The position numbers and the translations under genes were made by a program. From Tulasnella sp. 424 (lineage: Eukaryota; Basidiomycota; Agaricomycetes; Cantharellales; Tulasnellaceae), in the NCBI GenBank assembly GCA_019633425.1, contig WSUB01000161.1:1-64000 (forward strand): a stretch of 64,000 nt of DNA, in the 5' to 3' direction. Positions 33,405-46,564 of this stretch are shown here, piece by piece (the stretch's first letter is position 1; the number at the start of each line of letters is the position of its first letter). The notes beneath the pieces are model-generated. The model did no database searches, was not told the DNA's origin, and saw only the letters and a list, made by a program, of their open reading frames with translations.

Positions 33405-36400
33405 ATGAGCGACAAATCCAACGTCGGTCAGCCGCCTCCCAAACCCTCGGACATATCACCACTCCGCCGGCGCCAAACCACCCAAAGCGAAGTTTCGAAC
33501 TCCAGTTTTCACAAACGGCTCCGAGACGCCCGGAGTGTCGCAATATCTCTTCTGGAGGTAACCATTCTCACATAGTTGTGGCGGTGGCCTAAGCGCTCAG
33601 TCTTGTTTGACGTTAGGGCACCGAGTGGCCACGCACGTCTCGAACGGCAGCGCAAGCCTTGTTGCAGGCCATTGAAGATTCCCCAAACGTCCAAGACTTT
33701 GTTGGAGATGCAAACGACATGTCTGAGGACTTACGTGAAGCCATGGAGAATTTCATCAGGTGAGAACTGCCATTGACCATGTCCCCCTTAAACGTCTTCA
33801 GAGTTTGCAAACAACCTTCTCCTCCGTGATAGAGTTCTTCGAGATGTCGAAATAAAGTTGGACAAGCTGGCCTTAAAGTATGGAACTTGTAAACGAGGCA
33901 TGCGAGAGCGGATTAAGTACTTCCTCGCGATGCTGCGAGAACACCGTTGCAGTCAAATTTTACAAACTTGTCATGTCGAGGTCGACTTAGCCTCGAAAAG
34001 CATTCACGTAAGGCTCCCAACCTACTATTTTCTTTTCCTCCACCCCTGAATAAACTCCGTTGTTTGTAGGATAATTTAGGGGATGGTCCTCCTGAACCCT
34101 TGGGAAGTTCGCCGGAAGTTCACCTTGCCCGTCCAATCGAGTCGCCCGCCGAAGCTTCAACTGCAGGGGAGCACTCCACGACGAAAGAAGAACCGCCCGA
34201 GCTCCCCCTCCCCTCCAGTGGCCAGAAGCTCATCTTCTCCTCTGGTGATGTGGACCCCACGGAAGGTTTAAGTCTTCCTCAGACCGAGCAGGTCCTGTCC
34301 ACGGCAGTACTTGGGGCTAGCGACGGCTCTCCCAACAATCACCTCGAGGATCCGAAGGAAGTCATTGAGCCGACTACACCGCCGCCAAGCTCAATGCCAA
34401 TTGCCGTGCAGTCGTCAGCACCCGGAACGACGCCTGATCGACCTCAAGCAGTGGTCGATGGGGAGGCTCAGTCGCCAGAGGGAGACGAAACGCAGCCTAT
34501 GACAGCTCTCCTGCAGTATTGGCTGAGCGTCGCAAACGGGGTATTTACAAGCGTTGAGGAATTTTCTGTGACGAGCCCTATTGTCGGGAACTATGTCGGA
34601 GCAGCCGCCAAAGTCGGGTTGGCATGCGTCGAAATGGTCCAGGTGCGGTGCCGCTTCAACGACTCGAGGCTACCACCTGTCTGACACAGAGAACTCTGCT
34701 AGGGTATGTACAGCAATAACGAGGCAGCAAAGCGCTTGCAGGCACGTACATCCCGGCTGTCCGATATTCTCAAGCAATTTAAGCACCAACCTTTCGAACC
34801 GGAACGAGACAAGACGGCTCAACTTATCAAGAATCTCCAAAGGCAAGTCTGGTACACCGCGCCCATGGATCGTAAGAAAGGTTCTGATGGTACGGGTCCA
34901 GCGCACTTCATAGTGTACGCGACGATGTACAGCAAATGCAATCACAGGGGACATTTCGGAAGCTTTTCTCACAGAGCAGGAACACTGGGGCATTAGAAGA
35001 GTGGGAGGCAAAAATTCAACGCGCTTTGAATGAGATGCAGGTACGTGACTCGTCGGGGACCGTGAACCTGTTTGCCGATGCCTGCCGTCTTCAGTTACTC
35101 CTCAATATCGACATTGCGGACCACGTTACTGAGCTTTGTCAGGGCCTTCCTTAAATGACGAGGTAGCCTTACTTACACCTTGACTTCCAGACATCGCCCA
35201 AGTGCAGAAAGAACGGCGAGATTTGCTCACGTGTTTGGGAGATGGCAATTATGGGGCTCGAGATGACGAGATTGAGAACGTCACCTGTCATCCTGGAACT
35301 CGAGTGGACATTCTAGCTCAAATTGATGACTGGGTAAGTAAGGGGAAGCGCTCGGAGCCTCTTCTCTGGTTGAGGGGCATGGCTGGGCGAGGTAAGTCGG
35401 CAATTGCGTTGACGGTCGCATACGGATGGAGAGCGCGGAATGCTTCCTGCGCACTCTTCCACTTCCGCCGGGGCAAGACCGAATTATCGCAGCACCTTAT
35501 CTGCACACTTGCAAGGCAACTCATTTGTAATGGCACGACGGAAGTCAAAGAGGTGGTCCTTCAGGCCGTGCGGAACGACCCTGATGTAGCAATTAAGGGC
35601 ATGGGGGAACAATTCAAGATCCTCATACTCGAGCCACTGCAGAAACTACAGCCAAATTCCCCGCCCGTCCTTCTGGTCGTTGATGCACTAGATGAATGCG
35701 AGGACTCGGACCATGCCATTCATTAAAGCCATTGCACATCACGCTTCATCCATCCGAGCGAACATCAAATTCCTCGTTACCAGTCGTCCCGAGGATCCTC
35801 TGGTTTGCGCTCTTCAGAGTGAGGAGCGGCGGGAAGAGGACTTGGACAATGTCTCTGGGACCACCAAGGACATAATGCTATTCCTTCATAGTGGGCTTTC
35901 GAGAATCAGGACGAAGCACCATCTCCCAGAGGACTGGCCCCCCCAGGAGGTGGTCGATTCTCTCACTGCATTTTCACAAGGCCTGTTTCAATGGGCGCAT
36001 ACCGCGATCAAGTACATCGGTGAGAGCATGCCAAAGCATTGGTTACGTGACCTGGTGGAGGCTCCAACCGGATGGGTCGGGCTCGATGATCTTTACCACC
36101 AGATTCTCTCAAGAGCATTTGACAGATTGAAGGCAGCAGACGGGGGAGACCAGCTCCTTTGCCGGGTGCTGGGAATCATTGTTGCGGCACCTTATCCCAT
36201 CTCACTTGAAATCATTGCCTATCTGTGTGCGGATCACGAATTGTGTGCTCATGAAAATCAAGATGAAGTCATTGAGCTTTTTCGTGGGCACATACTTGCT
36301 GGTCTTGCGTCAATGCTATCTGTTTCAATCTCAGCAGGCGATCCTATCCAGTTCATGCACACATCGATACAAGATCTCCTGGTTGATCCTAGGCGATGCA

Positions 36401-38984
36401 ATGAAAAACCATATTTTATAGACATGCCTCACAACCACCATAGTATTGCATTGCGATGTATGGAACTGATGGGTCAGGGTCTGAGGAAGAACATTTGCAA
36501 TTTGTCGGACCTCTCAAAGCCAAACTCAGATCCTGAGGTCCAGACAAGAGTCCAGCAGCATGTACCCAAGGGTCTTCAGTATTGTTGCCAGTCATGGCCG
36601 AGGCACCTGACTGCTAGTGTGCAGCCAAACCTAGATTTGGCCAGTATGATACCTCTCACCTCCAATTTCAAGAATTTTAGCAAGAAACAGCTATTGTTCT
36701 GGTTGGAAGTCATGAGCTTAATTGGAGCAACTGCAGAGGCAGTCGCTGTTGCTAAGGAGGTTCACAATTGGCTTAAGGTAGGAGGGACTCTGTTCACCAT
36801 TCCTGAGGTTGCAATCAGCTGACTTGAGGGTGGTAACAGGAGTCAAAGCACCAAGCAGGTGCATGGCTTACTGAAATATGGAATGATGCACATTGTTTCA
36901 TCAGTGCATTTCTGGTGCCCATTTCATTTGGGGCATTACACATCTACATGTCAGCACTGCCTGTTTGCCCAATTAATACCACGCTCTATGAGCACTACAG
37001 TGATCAAGGAATGAACAAAATGATATATGGCCAGCAGAGGTCAGGTTGGTCAGCAGCTCTCTGGAGTCGAGCAGTTTCATCAGAGGTAGCCTCAGTGGCC
37101 TTCTCACCAGATGGGAAGATCCTTGCATCTGGATGTGAAGGTGGCAACATCTGGCTCTGGAATGTTGAGACAGGGTCTCTGATTGGTGAGCCCCTGAAAG
37201 GGCATAGCAATTCAGTGCTGTCAGTGGCCTTCTCACGAGATGGGAAAACCTTTGCTTCTGTATCCAATGATCACATGATCCAGCTCTGGAATGCTGAAGC
37301 AGGGTTTTCAATTGGTGAACTCCTCAGAGGGCATAGTGATTGGGTGACATCAGTGGTCTTCTCTCCTGATGGGAAGATCCTTGCTTCTGGATCCCGTGAT
37401 CGCACCATTAAGCTCTGGAATCTTGAAGCTGGGTCTCCAATTGGTGAGCACCTTAGAGGGCATAGTGATTGGGTGAGGTCTGTAGCCTTCTCACCAGATG
37501 GAAGGATCCTTGCCTACAGATCCAATGATCACACCATCCGACTCTGGGATGTTGAGGCAGGGTCTCTCATTGGTGAACCCCTCAGAGGGCATAGCAGTCA
37601 GGTGATATCAGTGGTCTTCTCACCAGATGGGAAGACCCTTGCCTCTGGATCTGATAGTGGTGCTGTCCAGCTCTGGGATGTTGAAGCAGGGTCCCCAATT
37701 GGTAAGCGCCTCAGAGGGCATAATAAGTCAGTAACATCAGTGGCCTTCTCACCTGATGGGAAGATCCTGGCCTCTGGATCTGGTGATTGCACCATTCAAC
37801 TGTGGAATGTTACGGCAGGGTCTCCAATTGGTGAGCACCTCAGAGGACACAGCAATTGGGTAAGATCAGTAGCCTTCTCACCTGATGGGAAGACTCTTGC
37901 CTCTGCATCCAATGATCACACCATCCAGTTGTGGAATGTTGAGGCAGGGTCTCTAATTGGAGAGCTCCTCAGAGAGCATGGTGATTGGGTGACATCAGTG
38001 ACCTTCTCAGCTGATGGGAAGACCCTTGCTTCTGTATCTGATGATCACAACATCCAGCTCTGGAATGTTGAAGCAGGGTCTCCCATTGGTGAGCCCCTCA
38101 GAGGGCATAGCAATTCAATCACATCAGTGGCATTCTCACAAGATGGGATGACTGTTGCCTCTGGATCCAGTGATCATACCATCCAGCTTTGGGATGTTGA
38201 GACAGGATCTCCAACTGGTGGGCCCCTTAGAGGGCATAATGATTCAGTGACATCACTGGTCTTCTCTCCAGATGGGAAGATCCTTGCTTCTGGATCCAAT
38301 GATTACATCATCCAGCTCTGGAATGTTGAGGCAGGGTCTTCAATTGGTGAGCCCCTCAAAGGGCATAAGGCTTCAGTGAGGTGCATAGCCTTCTCACCAG
38401 ATGGGAAAACCCTTGCCTCTGGATCCAATGATCAGGCCATCTGTCTCTGGAATGCTGAATCCAGATCTCTAATTGGTGAGCCCCTCCAAGGGCATAGTGA
38501 TTCAGTGAGGTCTGTGGTGTTCTCATTGGATGGGAAGATCCTTGCTTCTGGATCCCATGATCGCACCATCCAACTGTGGAATGTTGAGGCAGGGACTTCA
38601 ATTGGTGAGCCTCTTAGAGGACACAGCAGTTTAGTGACATCTGTGGCCTTCCCCTCAGCTGTTCTACTTGTTTCTCAGGATAGCACAGGGGAAGTGTGTC
38701 ACTGGGATCCCATAACCAGACTGCAACTTACATCCCCACCTTATGTCTCAGCTAATCCCTCTTCCACCTCTCAATTGCACCACATCTCCTTGCCAACCAA
38801 ACAGCAATGGGTGTTATTTCATGACTCCTACCTACTGTGGTTACCTTCAGAATATTTCCGCAGTTATGCTTTTAATCTGGTCTTCCTTGCTAACCATTTT
38901 CTTGTTGTTGCCTCACACTCAGTCACATTTTTTGATGTTTCTGATGCTCTTCCTCTCCAACCACTGAGTTCACTCCCCTGTTGA
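33405..38984 (+). pseudogene. NWD2: NACHT-WD40 STAND gene with frameshift
   Basis: The exon plan is identical to NWD1: 33405-33557, 33617-33759, 33833-34007, 34070-34642, 34703-34842, 34902-35040, 35095-35137, 35191-36777 and 36840-38984. Walker A GMAGRGKS and Walker B LLVVDALDECED are present. Exon 8 is five bases shorter than in NWD3: after DHA (codons ending 35717) the bases for Glu-Arg are lost, giving TAA at 35724-35726. Translation would stop right after Walker B and leave out the rest of NACHT and all twelve WD40 repeats. Downstream frames stay fully open, so the lesion is recent, or a short product could be used. Otherwise it closely resembles NWD1. Confidence 0.85.
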
Positions 38985-39099
38985 CAGATCACTTGGTATA
39001 TTGTAGTACATCACAATTGAAAACAAAGTTCTGGACCCATCTGGTGTTTTCTAGTTATCCCTAATCTCATCTGCAACTTATACTGTTGGATGTTGCCGC

Positions 39100-39410
39100 T
39101 ACTCCTCATAAAACTCACCATCCCACCACGTCTTGTTGCAGATTGAACAGCAATGGGTGATGTTTGATAATGCCTACCTGCTCTAGTTACCTTCAGAATA
39201 CTTTCACAGCAATGCTGATTCCCTGGCCTTTCTTATTAACCATTTTGTGTTGTTGCATCCCTCTCAGTCTCATTTGGTGATGTTTCTGAAGCTCTTTCTC
39301 TAGAACCACTCCATTCACACCCCTTTCAAGGGATCACTTGGTCTTCTGCCATGTCCAATGTGTACTGCATAAACCTTCCGTAATTGGCTTCTCTGTTGTG
39401 GTCTATAATC
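39100..39410 (+). pseudogene. NWD C-terminal tail remnant
   Basis: A second copy of the NWD tail lies just downstream of the NWD2 stop. It reads QQWVMFDNAYLL, then an in-frame TAG, then LPSEYFHSNA, and continues in a shifted frame. It lacks WD40 repeats. A matching piece lies after NWD1 (22400-22620), so both units inherited the remnant of an earlier NWD copy. Confidence 0.65.
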
Positions 39411-39771
39411 TCAGGTCTTGTTTCAAGCCAGACTCGGGTTGGTCCGCATCCCATCCGCCAAGTTGCAGAACAATGTACCATTCATCACAAGATGATTGTA
39501 AAAGAAAGTCGCGGACCCAGCCTGCATTACATGCAGAGCATGCCAGCGAAAATCCCACCGGGCATGTTTCCATCCTTTGCCCAATCTATCAATGCCAATG
39601 GTGAAATGGACTGGATAATCAAAATATAGGTATTGTACAAAACCTCGGCAACATTAGCCAATACAGACAAGAACTGAAGTAAGAGCATGAACAATGGGAA
39701 TCGTAGTACAATGAGGAAAGGGGTTTGATGACGGCCAGAAGAACCTCCATGAGTAAGCATCACGGTGACAA
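39411..39771. repeat. Array spacer between NWD and kinase 3' ends
   Basis: Matches 25192-25555. Non-coding; likely shared 3' flank of the convergent NWD and kinase genes. Confidence 0.5.
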
Positions 39772-42700
39772 TCAATGTCGTGTATATGCAGCGCGGGTTG
39801 CCTCTCTTGCAGCATGAGGTGCTTGTGGTCGAACAAGCTTGGAGATCGCGTTGGTGAGGTCGGCACGGCGTAACGGTTCTGGAAGTAATGCGTCAGTGAA
39901 AGCACCACAAACGCTGAAGCGCCGGCAACGTACTGGTAACGTGGTCGTCCATTCCTGCCTGTAAGCAGCGCTCACGGTCGCCAATCACTACATCGAGGGA
40001 TAGGTTAGAGGTTGCAATACCAAACAGCTAAAGTCGTGACATACTAGCGTGAGCCGTCAACGCAATAATCGGTGTTCGCTCCAGGCTCTGCTCAGACTCG
40101 AAGGCCCGGATGAGCTCTGTAGCCTCCATGCCACCCATGAAGGGCATCGAGACGTCCATCTATGAGGAATGGTCAGCCGAGAACTCACTAAAGCGGTGGG
40201 AACTGAGGGACATACCAGAATGACGTCATATGGTTTGCCTTGGTGCCAGCGCTCCTTGACAGCGTCGACCGCCAGCTGCCCGTTCTCGACGATCTGCACA
40301 TGGTGACCATAGTTCTCCAGGAGCTTCACTGCGACTTTCTGGTTGACCATATTGTCTTCGGCAAGTAGAATGTCGTAAGTCATCGCTGGCGCGCCGACGG
40401 CTTGATGTGAAGTGACGGATTCCAAAGCGGTAACGAGGGTGTTGGCGAGGTCTTCGTGGTTGCAGGGTGTGGTGAGCTGAGCGCTGATGCTGTTGTCGAG
40501 GCACCATTTCACTGCGAGGAGGGTATCATTAGCCACTGACGCCACAATAACGGGCGGTCAGGCTTACAGTTCAAGCGTGGCATGCAGTGAGGAGGTAGAG
40601 GCTAGAAGAAATGCAGACCGGTCAGCTGAAACTCGTCGGGAGTTGGTCGATCATCTCTTACCGGAGAAAGAAGGATGACGGGGATATATCGGAGGTGGTC
40701 GAGGTCACGAAGTTGCTCGGTCTATCAACGCACAAACCCTAGTTAGTGAAAACAAACGCACAGAAATCCCCCAGCGAAACTCACCCCAGCCAAGGAATCA
40801 GCGATGATAGTATCGACATGAGGAAGTCTAGACTTATCCGCCAAACGAATGACGTCATGCGAAACAAAGACCTTGAGACCCAACTCCTCGATGAGCTTCG
40901 CGACGCCAGTCATATCGCCGAGCGAATCCACGTAGAGAACCGTACGGCCGTTCCAAGGCTGGATCTTTTGAAGCACGGTCTCCAACCTGCTCGGCGGGCT
41001 GATTTGACAAGTGATGGTGAAGTAGAAGTTGCTACCTTTGCCAGGCTCGCTGTCGACCCACATCTGGCCTTGCATGAGCGAGACCAAGCGCTTGGAAATG
41101 GATAAGCCGAGACCCGTTCCACCGTATTCCTATGACCGGAAAGAAACATATCAGTCATTCCGAACGAGATCGGAAATAAGGTATAAATTATTCACTCGAG
41201 TCGTAGATCTAAGAACGAAGACCATCCAAGTCAGTCCCCCAATTCTTCGCTGCCAAGATTAATTCAAAGACCCACCCATCAGCTTGACAGAACGTATCAA
41301 AGATCAACTCCAACTTGTCCTTCTTGATACCAATACCCGTATCCGCGACGCAAAACTCGAGCGTGGCGCTCTGTCCGGTCGACTTCTCAGGCACAAGGCG
41401 ACACGACAACGTCACTTGACCTCGCTTGATCGGCTTGGACGGGGTGAACTTGATGGCGTTTCCGACAAGGTTCGTGATGACTTGACGCAACCGCAGAGCG
41501 TCGCCGATGAGTTGGTCAGGAATGGTAGGGTCAATTTCGTAGATGAGGTCGACGTCGTTTTGAGAAGCACGGACGACGAGAGTCTTGAGGATGCCATAAA
41601 CAGTAGCGCGAAGTGAGTACGTAACCATCTCCATCGTCATTCGGCCAGCTTCGACTAGAGAAATGTCCACTCGCGTCAGCAAAAAAAAAGAGCGGAGACC
41701 TTGGCGTCGCTCGGGATGAACGTACTCTTGGAAATATCCAGAATATCGTCGATGATAAGCAATAAGGACCGAGCCAAGCTGTGAACCAGCATCAAGTTCT
41801 CCTTCTGCGACCTCGTGAGACCTTCGCTCTCCAACGTCAAGTCCGTCATTCCGATAATACCATTCATAGGCGTTCTGCAAATCCGCCCCTTCTGTCAGTC
41901 CACCCATCTCCCAAAAAACGAATCCCAATCCCCCGAACCTGATTTCATGAGACATGTTGGCCAAGAACTCCGACTTGGACCTGTTCGCCAGCTCCGCCGC
42001 TTCCCTCGCAGCCGTGTTCTTCTGAATACTCTCTCGCAAGTTGTACACCATCTGATTGATCTGAGTCTTGAGCGAGTCCATCTCTCCGCTAGCTTCGACA
42101 GTGATGAATCGAGTGAAATCTCCGTCCGTCGCAGCGGCTGAAATCTGTGCAAAGCCTCGGACTTGGGACGTCAGGTTGTTGGCCATGGCGTTGACGGAAA
42201 CGCTGCGTCACCGCACGGTTAGCGTCAGAACGGCAGGGAACGAGAATATGTGAGACGTACGTGATATCTTGCCACACGCCAGACATGTTCTGCACCTCGG
42301 CTTGGACACCTAATTTACCCTCCGTACCAACTTCTCGAGCGACTTTCATGACTTCAGCGGCGAAAACGGCAAGTTGGTCGATCATGCTGTTGATAGTGTT
42401 GACGAGGTCCACGATTTCACCAGCGACGGAAACTCCAACGCATTTCTGAGTGAGGTCTCCTCGGGCGACGGCGGTCTACACGAGGTACGAGGGAAAAGGA
42501 GGTGATGTCAGCAAACTTTTTCCTCGTCGCTAATACCACCCTTCAACGTACGGTTGCCTTTGCGATTGTTCGGACTTGCACAGTCAACTACAGGAACATA
42601 CGGGGCAAGGCAAGGTCAGACGGCGACCAAAACGTTGCAGCGATCCAAGGGGAAGGAACGTAGATTCAACGCCATGTTGTTCACGTTATCCGTCAAATCC

Positions 42701-45011
42701 TTCCACGTTCCACTAACACCGGGCACCAAAGCACGTCCTCCAAGCTTTCCTTCCGTTCCGACTTCACGAGCGACACTATTAGCCATACGTCAGTCAAATG
42801 CCGTCTATTACAAGTCCCTCCTCTGGGCCGTCGTTCCACTACTCACCGAGTAACTTCAGCAGCAAAAGTGGACAAACTCTCCGTCATACCGTTCACGGTC
42901 TGCTTCAACTCGAGGATCTCTCCTTTCACGTCGACTTCGATCCTCTTGGTGAGATCTCCTTGCGCGACGGCCTTGGTGACTTCAGCGATCGAACGGACTT
43001 GGGTGGTGAGGTTCAACGCCTGTCAACGACAGCGGCGGCGTATGCGAGAAAAGAGCCCAAAGTGAGCGAACCGAGTCTATCACAACTCGACCATGCCGAG
43101 GGGACTCACCATCATGTTGACATTGTTGGTCAAAACCTCCCACATTCCTTCCACGCCCTCGACCATAGCCTGTCCACCCAACTTGCCTTCCATGCCCACT
43201 TCCAAGCTCACTCGAGTGACTTCGTTGGCCAGGGTGTACAACTGTCAGACCATGGAGTTGACAGTGTTCTTCAAGTCCAGCATCTCGCCTTGCACGTCGA
43301 CTTGCACGGTCCTGCTGCAGGTCGCCGCTCGCGACGGCTTTCGTGACGTTGGCTATGGAACGGACTTGCGCGGTGAGGTTCTCTGCCATTTTCGAAAACG
43401 TCGACGGCCGATTAGGCGAACTCGACAGGATACTAAGAAGGTCGTCGGAACTCATGTTGACGTTGTTGGTCAGATCGGCCCACGTTCCTTGCACTCCTTC
43501 GACCTGCGCTTGACCGCCCAGGACACCCATCGTACCGACTTCAAGAGCGACTCGAGTGACTTCAGATGCGAACGTGTTGAGCCGCTGCACCATCTAATTG
43601 ACGGGTATCCTTGAGCGTGGCCATCTCTCCTTCGACTTCGATCTCGATGCGTTGGGTGAGGTCTCCTTTGGCGACGGCGGTGGTGACGGTGGCGATACCT
43701 CGCACTTGCTGCGTCAAGTTCAAGCACATCTTGTTGGCGTTGTTGGTCAACTGCCACCACACTCCTTCCACATCTGGCACGTCCGCCTGTCCACCGAGCC
43801 CAACGTCCCCACTTCGAGCGACACTTGCGACACTTCCTCCACTAACTTCCGTAGTCGAATCATCGTGCCATTGACGGTCGTCTTGAGCTCCAAGATTTCT
43901 CCCTGCGCGTCGACTTCGGTCATCTTGCTGAGGTCTCCGAGGGCCACGGCTTTGGTGACCTGGGCGATGGCACGGACCTGGTCCGTCAGGTTCGCAGCGA
44001 GCTGGTTGACCGTTCTGCAGAGCTCCTGCCACGTCCCGCCGAGCTCCTGCCACGTCCCGCCGAGAGCGACTTCAAAGACTTGACCGCCGAGTTTGCCTTG
44101 AGTACCGACTTCGTCAGACACGCGGGTGACCTCGCTCGCGAATTCGGCTAGACGTTCGACCATTGTGTTGATGACTTCCTTGAGCTGGACCTTGGACGGG
44201 GACGGTGATCTTCTGAGTGAGGTCACCGTTTGCTACGGCCTGGTATGGTGAAAGATACGAGGGTGAGCTTGTTTTCGGAAGATGGCGAAAATAAGGAAGG
44301 TAGAATGGGAAGTAGGTCGCGTTCTGGGAAGCCGTTTGTCTAGGCGTTGGTACCGATGACCTCGCCATGCATTAGAAAGCACGATGGCCATATGCAGAAG
44401 CAGCAAGTCTTAACCGAAGGCAGGTGTTCTCGATAGCAGAAGAGCACGATGTGGGGGGAGTAAAAAGACCAGCGAACGCTCACCTCGCGAACGGGAGCGA
44501 CATCCTGGACCTGAGCCTTGAGCAATTGAAGCTCATCGGTAGGTGATACAATAAGGGAACACCAGCGTGCAGCGGGTGGTCTGAGGAGATGGATGCGGGT
44601 GAGTCGGTAGAGGGTGCACGACCGCAGGTGGGGCAGAAATAGGACGCAGGCTTCTTCATGCCATGCCATGCATGAGAGCCATTACCGTCGCTGGCGCCTG
44701 GAGTTGAGTCGGGTGTTGGTGGACCGTGAGCGTTCCAGTCCATGGAGGTGCCTCCATTTGTGGGTTGCTCAGTAAGTGGATCGAGCGGCGACGGTGGTAT
44801 CGACCCGGTCGCATCGGTCGTTTAGTCAATTCCGCGATGGCCCATTCGATTGCCTCGACGTGTGAGGATAAGGTGGGGGTAGAGGAGTGCCCGAGTCGTT
44901 CGAAGAGCGATTGGGGTGAGGAGGTGGCCGAGGAATGGGCTGGGAGGCGCCCCGGATGCAGCCATCTTCTTCAGATAGTGTCGATGGAGATGTGGATGTG
45001 GACTGTCCCAT
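39772..45011 (-). pseudogene. NIK1: Group III hybrid histidine kinase, most complete copy (HK3)
   Basis: The minus strand holds N-terminus, six HAMP units, histidine box, HATPase and receiver. The 3' half is open with introns: [31 protein letters not shown] (His box about 41960-41850), N box [14 protein letters not shown]1 ADTGIGI, G2 [14 protein letters not shown], receiver DILLAEDNMVNQ, phospho-Asp in MDVSMP, and Lys in a spliced VTKPLRRADL. A 13-nt exon (41196-41208) supplies Ser-Thr-Thr-Arg. The 5' half is damaged compared with other copies: one-base loss near 44560, about 11-base loss near 44190, 4-base loss near 43798, one-base gains near 43605 and 43312, and an in-frame 21-bp duplication at 44020-44061. 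A shortened catalytic protein from an internal start cannot be excluded. Confidence 0.8.
44020..44061. repeat. 21-bp tandem duplication in HK3
   Basis: GAGCTCCTGCCACGTCCCGCC repeated twice without gap would be 21 bases each; the unit spans 44020-44040 and 44041-44061. It duplicates seven residues (GGTWQEL on the minus strand) in a HAMP linker. Other kinase copies have one unit. Confidence 0.85.
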
Positions 45012-45899
45012 GCACGAAGGAAGGGGACTTGTGAGCTGAATGATTCGTGCGATGAGAGCGACTAAAGGACCTTACCTTTGGGTTGGAGGTCGAGGGAGAC
45101 GGGGTGTAGATTGATGAGGGGGAGAAGCCACACGAGCGGGGATTCAAAAGCTTGGGCGATCGGGGAACAGGATTCGAAGTCGTCGGAGAGCTTTCACGGT
45201 GGTGACTGGTGTGCGGCGTTATAGGACAGTTTATTGGTGCAAGGGAGCGGGAATACCCTCAAGGTGGATTGGAAAAGGAGGCGTCTGCAGTCTGTTTCAA
45301 AACACCCTGGTATATTTGAGGAGGGGGAATCGGGGCCGTCGGGGACGTATCCATCAAGTTCCCCCTTAGCTCGAACCGAGGAGCCAGCATGGTCTTGTGA
45401 TGCGACAGCCGCATTCTCTCCTCCTCGTACATCATCGTCGCCGTCGTTCATGCTGACATACCCTTCTTCTTCCTTCTCTGCTCTTGGTCCGCGCACACGA
45501 TGATCCATCACGCCGAGCCTGCCACGCTTAAATTACGCGAAATACCAGCATCGAAGCTACGTCGCAGTCGTCTGAAGTCTTGCGGGGAAAGAGAGACATG
45601 GGAGAAGGTGAGGAGGAAGGTACTAAGTCTGTATGTAGGGATGCGACGTTGAGAGAGGAAGGAACGGTCGGAAGTGAAATCGCGCGGCGCAGATCCGAAA
45701 CTGTGGGAGGACAGCCACAATAATGTACCCTCGTCCCTGACATCTCGACACACAACATTACTTTATGTAATTGTCGAGACTGTCCCAACATGGAGTGACA
45801 GTAGAGTCGATCATTAGCACAGAAGGCAGTTATTGGCTCGTAGACGTAGGAATTAAGCGTTCGGCACTTTCGCTGAAGGCTTTGCACCATCAGGCAGCC
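45012..45899. repeat. Kinase 5' flank
   Basis: Shared with 29785-30530. It contains the text typical of kinase upstream regions (CCGAAACTGTGGGAGG). No gene is supported. Confidence 0.5.
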
Positions 45900-46564
45900 G
45901 AATTCGAGGACATTGAAGAGATTTCATGATATTTGCGCGCGCAGCGAAGTAACTGAATATTGAATCAAATCTTCAAGGGATATATTTGGGGGGGAAAGGA
46001 GCGGGAGAGTGCTCGTCGAAAGGATTCAATGGGTAGAAGTTGCCCTTTTGTTGACAGCAGCACCCAAGCCCCGGAAACTAAGTTACGTTGTCCAGTCCCC
46101 GGGGCCCTTCGGTGGTGCATGCGAGGCGTCCTCTGTTCATGAGTGCATATAAGGAGGTGTTCAAGCCGAACTAAGAAATACTTGGACGTCGACAAAATAG
46201 AAATGGAAGATCTCGCGAACGGACAAGTGCCTGATGGATCTCCCAACACCTTGGTCAACTCGGACCCAGCCACCCTGGTGACGTCTTTCAAAAGCCCCCC
46301 GCCATACTTATCAGCATTGTCCTCCAACTCGGCCTCCTTCTCTGCTCGACGGTTGGGATGACGCGCGGCATTTTTACCCCTGTGACCTGATGTAGTCCGT
46401 TCCTCCTCCTCTTCATCCTCTCCCAACAGCTTCAATTGCTCCTCCAACCAACTCTTCTTCATATTTCACAAACAAACTCCGCGACGTTCTGTTCCCCGAT
46501 CTCAGCATGGGCGCGTGAACCCCACCTCCACTGGTATAAACCGTCCCCTTCTTCGTCAGCCGCT
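45900..46564 (-). pseudogene. NSE3: NSE3-like C-terminal fragment (copy 4)
   Basis: The minus strand encodes the C-terminal part seen in copy 2: KKSWLEEQLKLLGEDEEEEE, then GGGLLKDVTRVAGSELTKVL and a final variable tail. Just upstream the MAGE segment WGSRAHAEIGEQNVAEF is legible but frame-shifted near 46470. At about 46565 it is cut by kinase 5' sequence, so the MAGE core and N-terminus are missing. Confidence 0.65.

Noticed and set aside
39772..45011. HK3 as an intact functional kinase
   Set aside because: Comparison with other copies shows at least five frame-breaking indels in the 5' half, although the 3' catalytic half is open.
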